The position numbers were made by a program, and so were the translations under genes. A stretch of DNA of 64,000 bases, from NCBI GenBank assembly GCA_045596625.1, contig JAZOCU010000039.1, positions 44,509-108,508 on the forward strand, in the 5' to 3' direction. Of this stretch, positions 16,221-23,412 are shown one piece after another; the first letter of the stretch is position 1, and each line of letters starts with the position of its first letter. Below the pieces are notes generated by a model that did not search any database, had not been told where the DNA came from, and was given only the letters and a program-made list of their open reading frames with translations. The DNA is from Firm-04 sp045596625 (GTDB lineage Bacteria > Bacillota > Clostridia > Oscillospirales > Ruminococcaceae).

Positions 16221-17063
16221 TCATTGATTTGTCAGCTTCTCACAGAGAGCCTGCAAGTCCTCACGATTATAAAACTCAAGAGTCAGTGTACCGGTTTTCT
16301 TCTTGGAATGCACTTGAACTCTTCTTCCCAATAAGTCGCCCAACGTGATCTCCATCTCCTCGAAGAAGATCTCATCAGCCGTTTTCTGACGAGGCGCACT
16401 GGGCGCAGCACTTTGCTTCTGGGCGATCTGCTCGATCTCCCGCACCGTAATTCTGCCGTCGGCAGCACGTCTTGCACATTCCAGAAGCAATGCCTCATCC
16501 TTGATCGCAGCCAGCGCCTTGGCATGGCCTACAGTAATGGAACCATTCTCCAGATAATCCTGCACAATGGCGGGCAGATTCAGCAGCCGGAGACTGTTTG
16601 CCACCGCAGAACGGGAGCGTCCTACGGTTTTCGCAACATCCTCCTGAGTCATATGATACTGCTGCATGAGCGTCTGATATCCCAAGGCTTCTTCAATCGG
16701 ATTCAGATTTTCACGCTGCAGGTTTTCGATCAAAGCGATTTGATAGACCTCATGATCGGTGAGATCACGGATAATGACCGGAACATCCGTCAGTCCGATG
16801 CGCTTGGCGGCACGCCAACGGCGTTCCCCTGCTACGATCTGATAGCGGCCATCCTCCAACGGCCGAACAACGATCGGCTGCAGCATACCGTGCTGTTGAA
16901 TAGATTGCGCCAACTCGGTAATGGCTTCATCATCGAACTTTTTACGGGGCTGTGTGCGATTCTGCTCCAGATCGGAAACCCGGAGTGTTTGTACACTTTG
17001 CAGATCGGCAGCATTCTCTTGAAACAGAGAATCCAGACCGGTTCCTAAACCACCTCTTGCCAT
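16221..17063 (-). CDS. parB: Chromosome partitioning protein ParB (Spo0J)
   Basis: Binds parS near the origin and, as a CTP-dependent clamp, spreads to help segregate chromosomes. The 280-aa protein has MARGGLGTGLDSLF at its N terminus, the CTPase block with GERRWRAAK (about 82-90), the ENLQRENLNPIEEA motif (about 118-131) and a helix-turn-helix in QEDVAKTVGRSRSAVANSLR. It follows parA after eight bases. No perfect parS (TGTTnCACGTGAAACA type) was seen in the window. Confidence 0.96.
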   Translation of the reverse strand: MARGGLGTGLDSLFQENAADLQSVQTLRVSDLEQNRTQPRKKFDDEAITELAQSIQQHGMLQPIVVRPLEDGRYQIVAGERRWRAAKRIGLTDVPVIIRDLTDHEVYQIALIENLQRENLNPIEEALGYQTLMQQYHMTQEDVAKTVGRSRSAVANSLRLLNLPAIVQDYLENGSITVGHAKALAAIKDEALLLECARRAADGRITVREIEQIAQKQSAAPSAPRQKTADEIFFEEMEITLGDLLGRRVQVHSKKKTGTLTLEFYNREDLQALCEKLTNQ

Positions 17064-17071
17064 ACCAATGC

Positions 17072-17878
17072 CTACTTTCTGTGAAATATGGAATGCTTAC
17101 GTTGGGTTTCGACCACCAGAGGTTCTTTTAACAATTCATGTCCCAGCAGCTCATAAGCTTCGGCACCCTTGGAAAACTTATCGTAATAGTGAATGGGCTT
17201 GCCATGACTGGGCGCTTCGGACAAGCGGACATTCCGCGGGATTTTGGTTTCCAGCACCAATCCCGGAAAATATTTCTCTACCTCGGCAACCACCTGCAAT
17301 GAAAGATTGAGACGAGCATCAAACATGGTGAACAGAATGCCCTCGATTTTCAATGCGGGATTGTATTTGCTTTTTACGATCTTTATGGTCTCGGAAAGCT
17401 GAGACAGGCCCTCCAGCGACAAAAACTCCGCAGTCATGGGGATCAGTACGGAATCGGCAGCCACAAGACTGTTCAGCGTGATCAGACTCAGCGAAGGCGG
17501 ACAGTCGATAATAATAAAATCATAATCGGTACGGCAAGTCATCAGCTGCATTTTCAGCCGGCTCATACGGTTGTCCAGCTCGATCAGTTCGATTTCGGCA
17601 CCTGCCAATGCAGATACCGCAGGAATCAACTGTACATTTTCATATCCGGTATCCACGATTGCTTCCTGGATGCGCACCTTACCGGTCAGCACATCGTAGC
17701 AGGAGCAGGGCAGATTCTTTTTGCGAACAGAAAATCCGGTCGTGGTATTGCCCTGTGCATCGGTATCAATGCAGAGCACACGCTTGCCCCGCATACCCAA
17801 ATAGGCTGAGAGGCTGACAACGGTTGTTGATTTCCCGACGCCGCCTTTTTGGTTTGCCACTGCGATAATCTTCGCCAT
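17072..17878 (-). CDS. parA: Chromosome partitioning ATPase ParA (Soj)
   Basis: A 268-aa deviant-Walker ATPase that works with ParB in chromosome segregation. It shows VANQKGGVGKSTT (about 7-19), DTDAQGN (about 39-45) and IIIDCPPSLSLI (about 119-130). The start at 17878 is favoured over upstream in-frame ATGs because AAAGGAGG lies seven bases before it. A strong promoter is at 17904-17932. First gene of parA-parB-guaB. Confidence 0.96.
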   Translation of the reverse strand: MAKIIAVANQKGGVGKSTTVVSLSAYLGMRGKRVLCIDTDAQGNTTTGFSVRKKNLPCSCYDVLTGKVRIQEAIVDTGYENVQLIPAVSALAGAEIELIELDNRMSRLKMQLMTCRTDYDFIIIDCPPSLSLITLNSLVAADSVLIPMTAEFLSLEGLSQLSETIKIVKSKYNPALKIEGILFTMFDARLNLSLQVVAEVEKYFPGLVLETKIPRNVRLSEAPSHGKPIHYYDKFSKGAEAYELLGHELLKEPLVVETQRKHSIFHRK

Positions 17879-17903
17879 GCTGTCGCCTCCTTTAATTCCT
17901 ATC

Positions 17904-17932
17904 ATTATAGCACATTCATATGCAATTGTAAA
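17904..17932 (-). promoter_or_regulatory. Promoter of parA-parB-guaB
   Basis: Minus strand TTTACA (17932-17927), 17 bases, TATAAT (17909-17904), with extended TGCTATAAT. The downstream leader is about 20 nt. Confidence 0.75.
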
Positions 17933-18096
17933 GTGCATTTTGCAAATTCGGCAAAGTGCAAATAGTTCTCGGCAGGTTTTGCAAATTTTCCGGCATATGC
18001 CTGCAAATCAGACGCAATCTTACGTAAAATCAGCAAAAATTGATTTGTGAGATTGAATGAACTGCAAAAGGAAATATAAAAAACGGCAGAAAGGGA

Positions 18097-18125
18097 TTGA
18101 CAAATCACAACAGATGTGTTATAAT
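18097..18125 (+). promoter_or_regulatory. Perfect consensus promoter of tRNA-Leu
   Basis: TTGACA (18097-18102), 17 bases, TATAAT (18120-18125). The predicted start is only a few bases before the mature tRNA 5' end at 18135. Confidence 0.9.
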
Positions 18126-18134
18126 ATTCGTCGA

Positions 18135-18221
18135 GCCGATGTGATGGAATTGGCAGACGTGACGGACTCAAAATCCGTTGGTAGCGATACCGTGCGGGTT
18201 CAAGTCCCGCCATCGGCACCA
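18135..18221 (+). tRNA. tRNA-Leu (anticodon CAA)
   Basis: Seven-base acceptor stem GCCGATG/CATCGGC, anticodon arm ACGGA-CTCAAAA-TCCGT giving anticodon CAA (reads UUG), a long type II variable arm, T arm GCGGGTTCAAGTCCCGC, and an encoded CCA end. It stands alone between its own promoter and terminator. Confidence 0.97.
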
Positions 18222-18229
18222 AAGCATAC

Positions 18230-18259
18230 AATGCCCCTTATTCAAAAGGGGCATTTTTC
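18230..18259 (+). terminator. Terminator after tRNA-Leu
   Basis: ATGCCCCTT pairs with AAGGGGCAT across a short loop, followed by TTTTT. Starts nine bases after the tRNA CCA. Confidence 0.9.
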
Positions 18260-18307
18260 CTATATGCCGCATGATGTATTGCAGGTGTCCTTGAGGAGGC
18301 TATCCCA

Positions 18308-18460
18308 ATGAAAAATCGTGAGCAAAGGCGTGCAGACGCCAGAAGAAAAACAATGGCACCGAAATCCGCTGACAAGAAGAAAAAAGTGCTGCGTATTATC
18401 GTGTTGACAGTTGTGGCGGTCATGGCTTTGGGTGTGATTCTGATGCCGTTCTGGATGTAA
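18308..18460 (+). CDS. 50-residue basic single-span membrane peptide
   Basis: An ORF of 50 codons that I do not recognise. Its N-terminal half is very basic (MKNREQRRADARRKTMAPKS, then ADKKKKV), followed by one hydrophobic span (about 28-46, RIIVLTVVAVMALGVILMPF) and a stop right after it. GAGGAGG at 18293-18299, eight bases before the ATG, and a terminator at 18496-18527 bracket it as a translated unit. Positive-inside topology would leave the basic part in the cytoplasm. It sits between tRNA-Leu and radA. Confidence 0.7.
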   Translation: MKNREQRRADARRKTMAPKSADKKKKVLRIIVLTVVAVMALGVILMPFWM

Positions 18461-18495
18461 TCCGGATACCGTTTCAAATGATCGAATACAAAGCA

Positions 18496-18527
18496 AAGCC
18501 GGTGTCTTGGAGGATACCGGCTTTTTT
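18496..18527 (+). terminator. Terminator before radA
   Basis: AAGCCGGT pairs with ACCGGCTT around a 12-base loop and runs into six T. It separates the 50-aa ORF from radA. Confidence 0.75.
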
Positions 18528-18544
18528 GATAGGAGAAATCGTAT

Positions 18545-19930
18545 ATGGCTAAATCAAAAATCCGTTATGAATGTACTGCTTGCGGCGCGGAGTATCCGAA
18601 ATGGAACGGCAGATGCTTGAGCTGCGGTGCATGGAATGCGATTGAAGAACAGCTTCCGGCAGTGAGCTCGACAGGCAGCGGCGCAGCACGGCAATCACTG
18701 TCAGTTTCGGCACAGATCCGTGAGCTTGCTGAGATCGGCACCAACGATGACATTCGCTATGATACCGGCATCGGCGAACTGAATCGCGTTTTGGGCGGCG
18801 GATTGGTCAAAGGCTCAGTTGTGCTGCTGGGCGGCGAACCGGGCATCGGCAAAAGCACGCTGCTGCTGCAAATTTGTCAGTTCATGGGGGAAGCTCACTC
18901 TATTTTATATGTATCGGGCGAAGAATCGGCAAGGCAGATCAAGCTGCGTGCGCAGCGGCTGCATGTAGACAGCGAAAGCCTCTATCTGCTGACAGTGACC
19001 GATGTAGAAGCCATATGTGATACCATTGCAGAATCCGAGCCGGATGTCGTGATCATTGACTCGATCCAGACACTGCATCTTTCCTCACTGAATTCCGGTG
19101 CAGGCTCAGTGCCGCAGGTCAGAGAATGCACCAATCTGCTGCTGCATACTGCAAAAGCAAAGGAAATCCCGATTTTTCTGGTCGGTCATGTGACAAAGGA
19201 AGGCTCGATCGCCGGCCCAAAAGTTATGGAGCATATTGTCGATGCCGTACTGATTTTCGAGGGTGACCGCTATCAGAGTTGCCGTATCTTGCGTGCAGTC
19301 AAAAATCGTTTTGGATCTACCAATGAAATCGGCGTGTTTGAAATGTCCGATCGTGGCTTGCAGGAGGTAGAGAATCCGTCTGCCATGCTGCTGGAAGGCA
19401 GACCCTTGGGCGTTTCCGGCACCTGTGTCTGCTGTATGATGGAGGGCAGCCGTCCGATCCTGGCTGAGATCCAGGCACTGGTTTCCAAAAGCACGCTGTC
19501 TGCTCCCAGAAGGACCGCAACCGGCTTTGACTATAATCGTGTCTGCATTTTGCTGGCGGTACTGGAAAAACGATTGGGCTTGTATTTCGGTACATTGGAT
19601 GTCTATCTGAATATCGTAGGCGGTTTTCGCCTGGATGAACCGGCAGGGGATCTGGCAGTTGCATTGGCATTGTATTCCTCGCTGATGGATAAACCCATCG
19701 TAGAAACCGTCATGGCATTCGGCGAAGTGGGCTTAGGCGGAGAACTGCGTGCGGTTTCCAATGCAGTTCAGCGTATTCAGGAGGCAGAACGTCTTGGCTT
19801 TACCATGTGTATTCTCCCCAGACAAACGCTGCGCACCCTGCAAACCGATCGTTATACTATCCGTCTGGAAGGCGCTTCCAATCTGAAAGAAGCATTCCGT
19901 ATTTTGGAAAAGGAAGCGGCAAAAGAGTAA
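18545..19930 (+). CDS. radA: DNA repair protein RadA
   Basis: A 461-aa RecA-like ATPase that processes recombination intermediates (branch migration). Order: four-cysteine zinc finger YECTACGAEYPKW...CLSCGAWN (about 8-31); Walker A GGEPGIGKSTLL (about 97-108); the RadA-specific KNRFGSTNE motif (about 257-265); and the C-terminal Lon-protease-like domain (VGGFRLDEPAGDLAVALAL). Length and motif order are canonical. AGGAGA precedes the ATG. Confidence 0.97.
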   Translation: MAKSKIRYECTACGAEYPKWNGRCLSCGAWNAIEEQLPAVSSTGSGAARQSLSVSAQIRELAEIGTNDDIRYDTGIGELNRVLGGGLVKGSVVLLGGEPGIGKSTLLLQICQFMGEAHSILYVSGEESARQIKLRAQRLHVDSESLYLLTVTDVEAICDTIAESEPDVVIIDSIQTLHLSSLNSGAGSVPQVRECTNLLLHTAKAKEIPIFLVGHVTKEGSIAGPKVMEHIVDAVLIFEGDRYQSCRILRAVKNRFGSTNEIGVFEMSDRGLQEVENPSAMLLEGRPLGVSGTCVCCMMEGSRPILAEIQALVSKSTLSAPRRTATGFDYNRVCILLAVLEKRLGLYFGTLDVYLNIVGGFRLDEPAGDLAVALALYSSLMDKPIVETVMAFGEVGLGGELRAVSNAVQRIQEAERLGFTMCILPRQTLRTLQTDRYTIRLEGASNLKEAFRILEKEAAKE

Positions 19931-20019
19931 GCTCTTGCTTTATCCATCTTTCAGCGGCAAAACATCATTGAAATAGCGGCTTTACCGGAGATTGGGATGA
20001 GAAACGCAACAATCACAGT

Positions 20020-20051
20020 GACGATTTAACGATAAAAAGCGTTAAATCGTC
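20020..20051. repeat. Perfect 12-bp inverted repeat upstream of the aromatic operon
   Basis: GACGATTTAACG and its exact complement flank an 8-base ATAAAAAG loop. There is no T tract on either side, so it is not an obvious terminator. It ends about 55 bases before the -35 of the aromatic operon promoter. Apart from this, 19931-20105 holds nothing I can identify. Confidence 0.6.
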
Positions 20052-20105
20052 AAAGCGCACAAAAACGAACTGCGCAAAATTCCAAATATCGGCACAGATT
20101 GCCAC

Positions 20106-20134
20106 TTGATATGCAGGAAAAAACGTGCTATAAT
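20106..20134 (+). promoter_or_regulatory. Promoter of the aromatic amino acid operon
   Basis: TTGATA (20106-20111), 17 bases, TATAAT (20129-20134) with extended TGCTATAAT. It is followed by an approximately 80-nt leader before the leader peptide. Confidence 0.75.
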
Positions 20135-20223
20135 GTACAGCATAAGATATCTTAGCCCTGTTGTTTATATCAATTTACATGCTGCATCGTTCCCAGCGCA
20201 GGATCATGCAGAAGGAGAGTATT

Positions 20224-20343
20224 ATGAATCGCATTGCTGCTATGTTTTTTACAGTTGAATATCGATTTTATGGCTTTATCTATTATTTCATGGGTAAGGC
20301 TTTTCGTGGTTTGACTGGTAATACCGTTGCGGCATTGTGCTGA
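20224..20343 (+). CDS. Phe/Tyr-rich leader peptide of the aromatic operon
   Basis: A 39-codon ORF with a strong ribosome binding site (AAGGAGA, 20212-20218). Residues 8-27 contain ten aromatic residues in twenty: FF, Y, FYGF, YYF and F, six Phe and four Tyr over the stretch, with no Trp. It is followed by a hairpin at 20357-20378 and an intrinsic terminator at 20395-20430, and then the first gene (DAHP synthase) of an operon making Phe and Tyr. This is the classic layout of ribosome-mediated attenuation: scarcity of charged tRNA-Phe or tRNA-Tyr would stall the ribosome on these codons and change folding of the RNA downstream. The peptide itself probably has no other role. No competing anti-terminator helix could be fixed by eye. 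Confidence 0.75.
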   Translation: MNRIAAMFFTVEYRFYGFIYYFMGKAFRGLTGNTVAALC

Positions 20344-20356
20344 TCGGTGCAGGCAG

Positions 20357-20378
20357 ATTGCTTGTACCGCAAAGCAAT
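20357..20378 (+). promoter_or_regulatory. Leader hairpin between the peptide and the terminator
   Basis: ATTGCTT (20357-20363) pairs with AAGCAAT (20372-20378). Part of its 3' side, CCGCAA (20367-20372), could instead pair with TTGCGG inside the leader peptide codons (20327-20332), so it may be a switching element. The alternative pairing is tentative. Confidence 0.45.
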
Positions 20379-20394
20379 TCCAGATATGACGCAG

Positions 20395-20430
20395 AACGCT
20401 CACAGTCAAATCGGCTGTGAGCGTTTTTTT
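20395..20430 (+). terminator. Attenuator terminator before aroF
   Basis: An 11-bp perfect stem (AACGCTCACAG and its complement at 20415-20425) with a 9-base loop and a run of seven T, 25 bases before the aroF start. Its position between promoter and first structural gene makes it an attenuator. Confidence 0.85.
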
Positions 20431-20455
20431 ATGAAAGGAAAAGGAGTGTACTTAC

Positions 20456-21466
20456 ATGATCGTTGTATTAAAGCAAAATCCGGATCAGCAACAACTGAAT
20501 ACATTAATTGACTGGCTGCAGGAAAAGAATGTTGAAGTACATAAAAGTACCGGTGCACTGCACACCATTTTAGGACTTGTAGGCGATACCGCTGCCATTG
20601 ATGAGGACCTGATCTCTGCGCTGGATATCGTTGAGGATGTAAAGCGCGTACAGGAGCCCTATAAAAATGCAAATCGCAAATTTCATCCCGAAAACACGGT
20701 GATTTCCGTGGGCAACACACAGATCGGCGGCGGCACGCTCACGCTCATGGCAGGCCCTTGCTCGGTGGAAAGCGAAGAACAGATCATATCCATTGCAAAG
20801 AGTGTGAAAGCAAGCGGTGCAACGATACTTCGCGGCGGCGCATTCAAGCCTCGGACATCGCCGTATTCTTTTCAGGGAATGGGAGCAGAAGGTCTGGAGC
20901 TGCTGAAGATCGCACGGCAGGAAACCGGTCTGCCGATCGTTACCGAAATTATGGATCCCGAGCAGCTGCCGCTGTTCAAAGATGTGGATATTATCCAGGT
21001 CGGCGCTCGCAATATGCAGAATTTCAATCTGCTGAAGCTGCTGGGCAAGCAGGAAAAACCCGTTATGATCAAGCGCGGACTGAGTGCAACCTATGAAGAA
21101 TGGCTGATGAGTGCCGAATATGTTATGGCAGGCGGCAATCACAATGTCATCCTCTGCGAACGAGGTGTGCGCACCTTTGAAACCTATACCCGTAATATGC
21201 TGGATCTGGGTGCTGTACCGGTGCTGCGCAAGCTCACGCATCTTCCGATCATCATTGATCCCAGCCATGCAGCAGGCAAGGCATGGCTTGTGCCTCAGCT
21301 TTCGGTTGCAGCAGTGGCTGCCGGCTGTGATGGTATGATCATTGAAGTGCATAACGATCCCGAACACGCTGCCTGTGATGGACCACAGTCCATTCGCCCC
21401 GAAACCTTTGATGCGATTGCGAAAAAGCTGCATGGTCTGCATCAGTACCTTGCCGAGAATCCATAA
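20456..21466 (+). CDS. aroF: 3-deoxy-7-phosphoheptulonate (DAHP) synthase, type I-beta
   Basis: Condenses PEP and erythrose 4-phosphate, the entry to the shikimate pathway. The 336-aa protein has an N-terminal ferredoxin-like (ACT-like) domain of about 70 residues (MIVVLKQNPDQQQLNTLIDW), as in the Thermotoga-type enzyme where this domain mediates Phe/Tyr inhibition. The barrel follows with GPCSVES (about 100), GAFKPRTSPYSFQG (about 128-141) and KRGLSATYEEW. It is the first gene after the attenuator, so pathway entry would be controlled both by the leader and by feedback. Confidence 0.95.
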   Translation: MIVVLKQNPDQQQLNTLIDWLQEKNVEVHKSTGALHTILGLVGDTAAIDEDLISALDIVEDVKRVQEPYKNANRKFHPENTVISVGNTQIGGGTLTLMAGPCSVESEEQIISIAKSVKASGATILRGGAFKPRTSPYSFQGMGAEGLELLKIARQETGLPIVTEIMDPEQLPLFKDVDIIQVGARNMQNFNLLKLLGKQEKPVMIKRGLSATYEEWLMSAEYVMAGGNHNVILCERGVRTFETYTRNMLDLGAVPVLRKLTHLPIIIDPSHAAGKAWLVPQLSVAAVAAGCDGMIIEVHNDPEHAACDGPQSIRPETFDAIAKKLHGLHQYLAENP

Positions 21467-21486
21467 ATGGAAAGGAATATGGAACT

Positions 21487-22323
21487 ATGAACATCACGAT
21501 CGTTGGTTTGGGATTGATTGGCGGTTCTCTTGCCAAAGCAACCAAATCCCGTACCTTACATACAGTTATGGGCTGTGATCTGGATGAAGAAGTCAAGCTG
21601 TTTGCGAGACTGACCGGTGCAATCGACCGCAATTTTGATGCAGAAGCACTCTCGGAAAGCGATTTGATCCTGCTTGCCCTGCGTCCTCGTGCAGCGATTG
21701 CATGGATGCAGGAATATGCCCCGAACATTGCTGATACTGCGGTCGTTGTGGATATGTGCGGCACAAAGCGTACAGTCTGCGATCAGCTTGGCAAGATCGC
21801 AAAAGAGCATGGATTTATCTATGTAGGCGGTCATCCCATGGCAGGCAAAGAGCTCGGCGGCTTTGTAAATGCATCCGATACGCTGTTTGATGGTGCTTCC
21901 ATGATCCTTACCCCCGATAGCAGCATAGATATGAAAACGCTGGAAATGCTCAAGAATTATTTTACCGATATCGGATTTGCCAATCTGACCTTTTCCAATC
22001 CGGAAGAGCACGATCAAATCATTGCCTATACATCGCAGCTTGCTCATATTGTATCGGGTGCATATGTCAAATCGCCCACCGCTGCCAAGCGCCGCGGATT
22101 TTCCGCCGGCAGCTTTAAGGATATGACCCGTGTTGCTCGTCTGGATGAAGAAATGTGGACAGAACTGATGCTGCAAAACAGAGATTATCTCTGCAAGGAG
22201 CTGAATACTCTCATTGAAAAGCTCAGCGAATATAAAACGGCATTGCAGGAGAATGATGCAGATGCTTTGCGGGAATGCCTCAAGGAAGGTCGGATTTGCA
22301 AAGCAAATGCCGGAGGAAACTGA
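21487..22323 (+). CDS. tyrA: Prephenate dehydrogenase
   Basis: Oxidatively decarboxylates prephenate to 4-hydroxyphenylpyruvate for tyrosine. The 278-aa protein has the dinucleotide-binding GLGLIGGSLAKA at 7-18, VDMCGTKR (about 89-96), GGHPMAGKE (about 115-123) and the C-terminal dimer helices. There is no fused chorismate mutase and no ACT domain, so allosteric control by Tyr is not evident from the sequence. It follows aroF after 20 bases with GGAAAGGA in between. Confidence 0.94.
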   Translation: MNITIVGLGLIGGSLAKATKSRTLHTVMGCDLDEEVKLFARLTGAIDRNFDAEALSESDLILLALRPRAAIAWMQEYAPNIADTAVVVDMCGTKRTVCDQLGKIAKEHGFIYVGGHPMAGKELGGFVNASDTLFDGASMILTPDSSIDMKTLEMLKNYFTDIGFANLTFSNPEEHDQIIAYTSQLAHIVSGAYVKSPTAAKRRGFSAGSFKDMTRVARLDEEMWTELMLQNRDYLCKELNTLIEKLSEYKTALQENDADALRECLKEGRICKANAGGN

Positions 22324-22338
22324 TAGAAGGAGATCGCC

Positions 22339-23412
22339 ATGACAACAGTAACTGTCGGAATTGTCGGCACAGAATATCCGGTGATGATGGAAACCGGTCT
22401 GCGGCATCGCTGCGGCAGTCTGATCGCACAACGGATCAAGCCATGTAAAATCGCAGTGATTACAGATGAAAATGTAGCGCCGCTATATTTGCAAGAGGTA
22501 ACCGCTTCTCTGGAGCAAACAGGTTTTTCGGTATTGCCTATCATCGTCCCATCGGGAGAAGGTTCCAAATCCTTTGCAACGCTGTCCACAGTGCTGGAGG
22601 CTATGGCAGCAGCAAGATTTACACGTACCGATTGCGCCCTTGCCCTGGGCGGCGGTATTATGGGCGATCTGACCGGGTTCGCAGCCGGCTGCTATCTTCG
22701 CGGAATTCCTTTTGTACAAATGCCCACAACGCTGCTGGCGGCTGTGGATGCTTCCGTGGGTGGAAAAACCGCTGTCAATCTGAATGCCGGCAAAAATCTG
22801 GCAGGATTGTTTTATCAGCCGCAGATGGTATTGTGTGATCCCGAATGCCTGCAAACGCTCAGTGCACATTGTTTGGCAGATGGCGCAGCAGAAGCCATCA
22901 AAACCGGCATTTTGGGCGATGAGGCTTTGTTTGCGATCTATGAATCGGGAAATCCTGCCGAAGCTTATGAGGAAATCATCGCACGATGCGTTGCATATAA
23001 AGCACATATTGTTGCCGAAGATCCCACAGAGCATTCAGTGCGCAAGCTGTTGAATCTGGGACATACCATTGGTCATGCCATTGAGCGTGCATCGGATTTT
23101 GAGATCTCTCATGGTCATGCGGTAGCAATCGGCATGGCATATATCACAAGAGCTGCCCGGAAACGAGGTCTGCTTTCTCCGGAAAATGCACAGCGGATTC
23201 TGACAACACTCCGACGCAACGAGCTCCCAACTGTGACTGCTTACACTGCCGAAGCATTGGATCATCTTGCAAAGGTGGATAAAAAGGCAGCAGGCGCTTC
23301 GATCACATTGATCCTGCCCGAACAGATCGGACAATGCCGTATGGAAACGATCGATCTGGATGCTTTGCACGGATGGATCGCCGATGGTGAACAGGAGGAA
23401 CCTGCGACATGA
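22339..23412 (+). CDS. aroB: 3-dehydroquinate synthase
   Basis: Cyclises DAHP to 3-dehydroquinate using NAD and a divalent metal. The 357-aa protein has GEGSKSF, GGGIMGDLTGFAAG, MPTTLLAAVDASVGGKTAVN, the metal-binding block RKLLNLGHTIGHAIE (His about 240) and SHGHAVAIGM. Standard length. It overlaps aroA by four bases (ATGA), indicating coupled translation. Confidence 0.96.
   Translation: MTTVTVGIVGTEYPVMMETGLRHRCGSLIAQRIKPCKIAVITDENVAPLYLQEVTASLEQTGFSVLPIIVPSGEGSKSFATLSTVLEAMAAARFTRTDCALALGGGIMGDLTGFAAGCYLRGIPFVQMPTTLLAAVDASVGGKTAVNLNAGKNLAGLFYQPQMVLCDPECLQTLSAHCLADGAAEAIKTGILGDEALFAIYESGNPAEAYEEIIARCVAYKAHIVAEDPTEHSVRKLLNLGHTIGHAIERASDFEISHGHAVAIGMAYITRAARKRGLLSPENAQRILTTLRRNELPTVTAYTAEALDHLAKVDKKAAGASITLILPEQIGQCRMETIDLDALHGWIADGEQEEPAT

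Noticed and set aside
14545..17878. parS site next to parA/parB
   Set aside because: No TGTTnCACGTGAAACA-like 16-mer was found by eye here or in the flanks.
20020..20051. Intrinsic terminator of radA
   Set aside because: The stem is perfect but neither side has a T tract; recorded as an inverted repeat instead.
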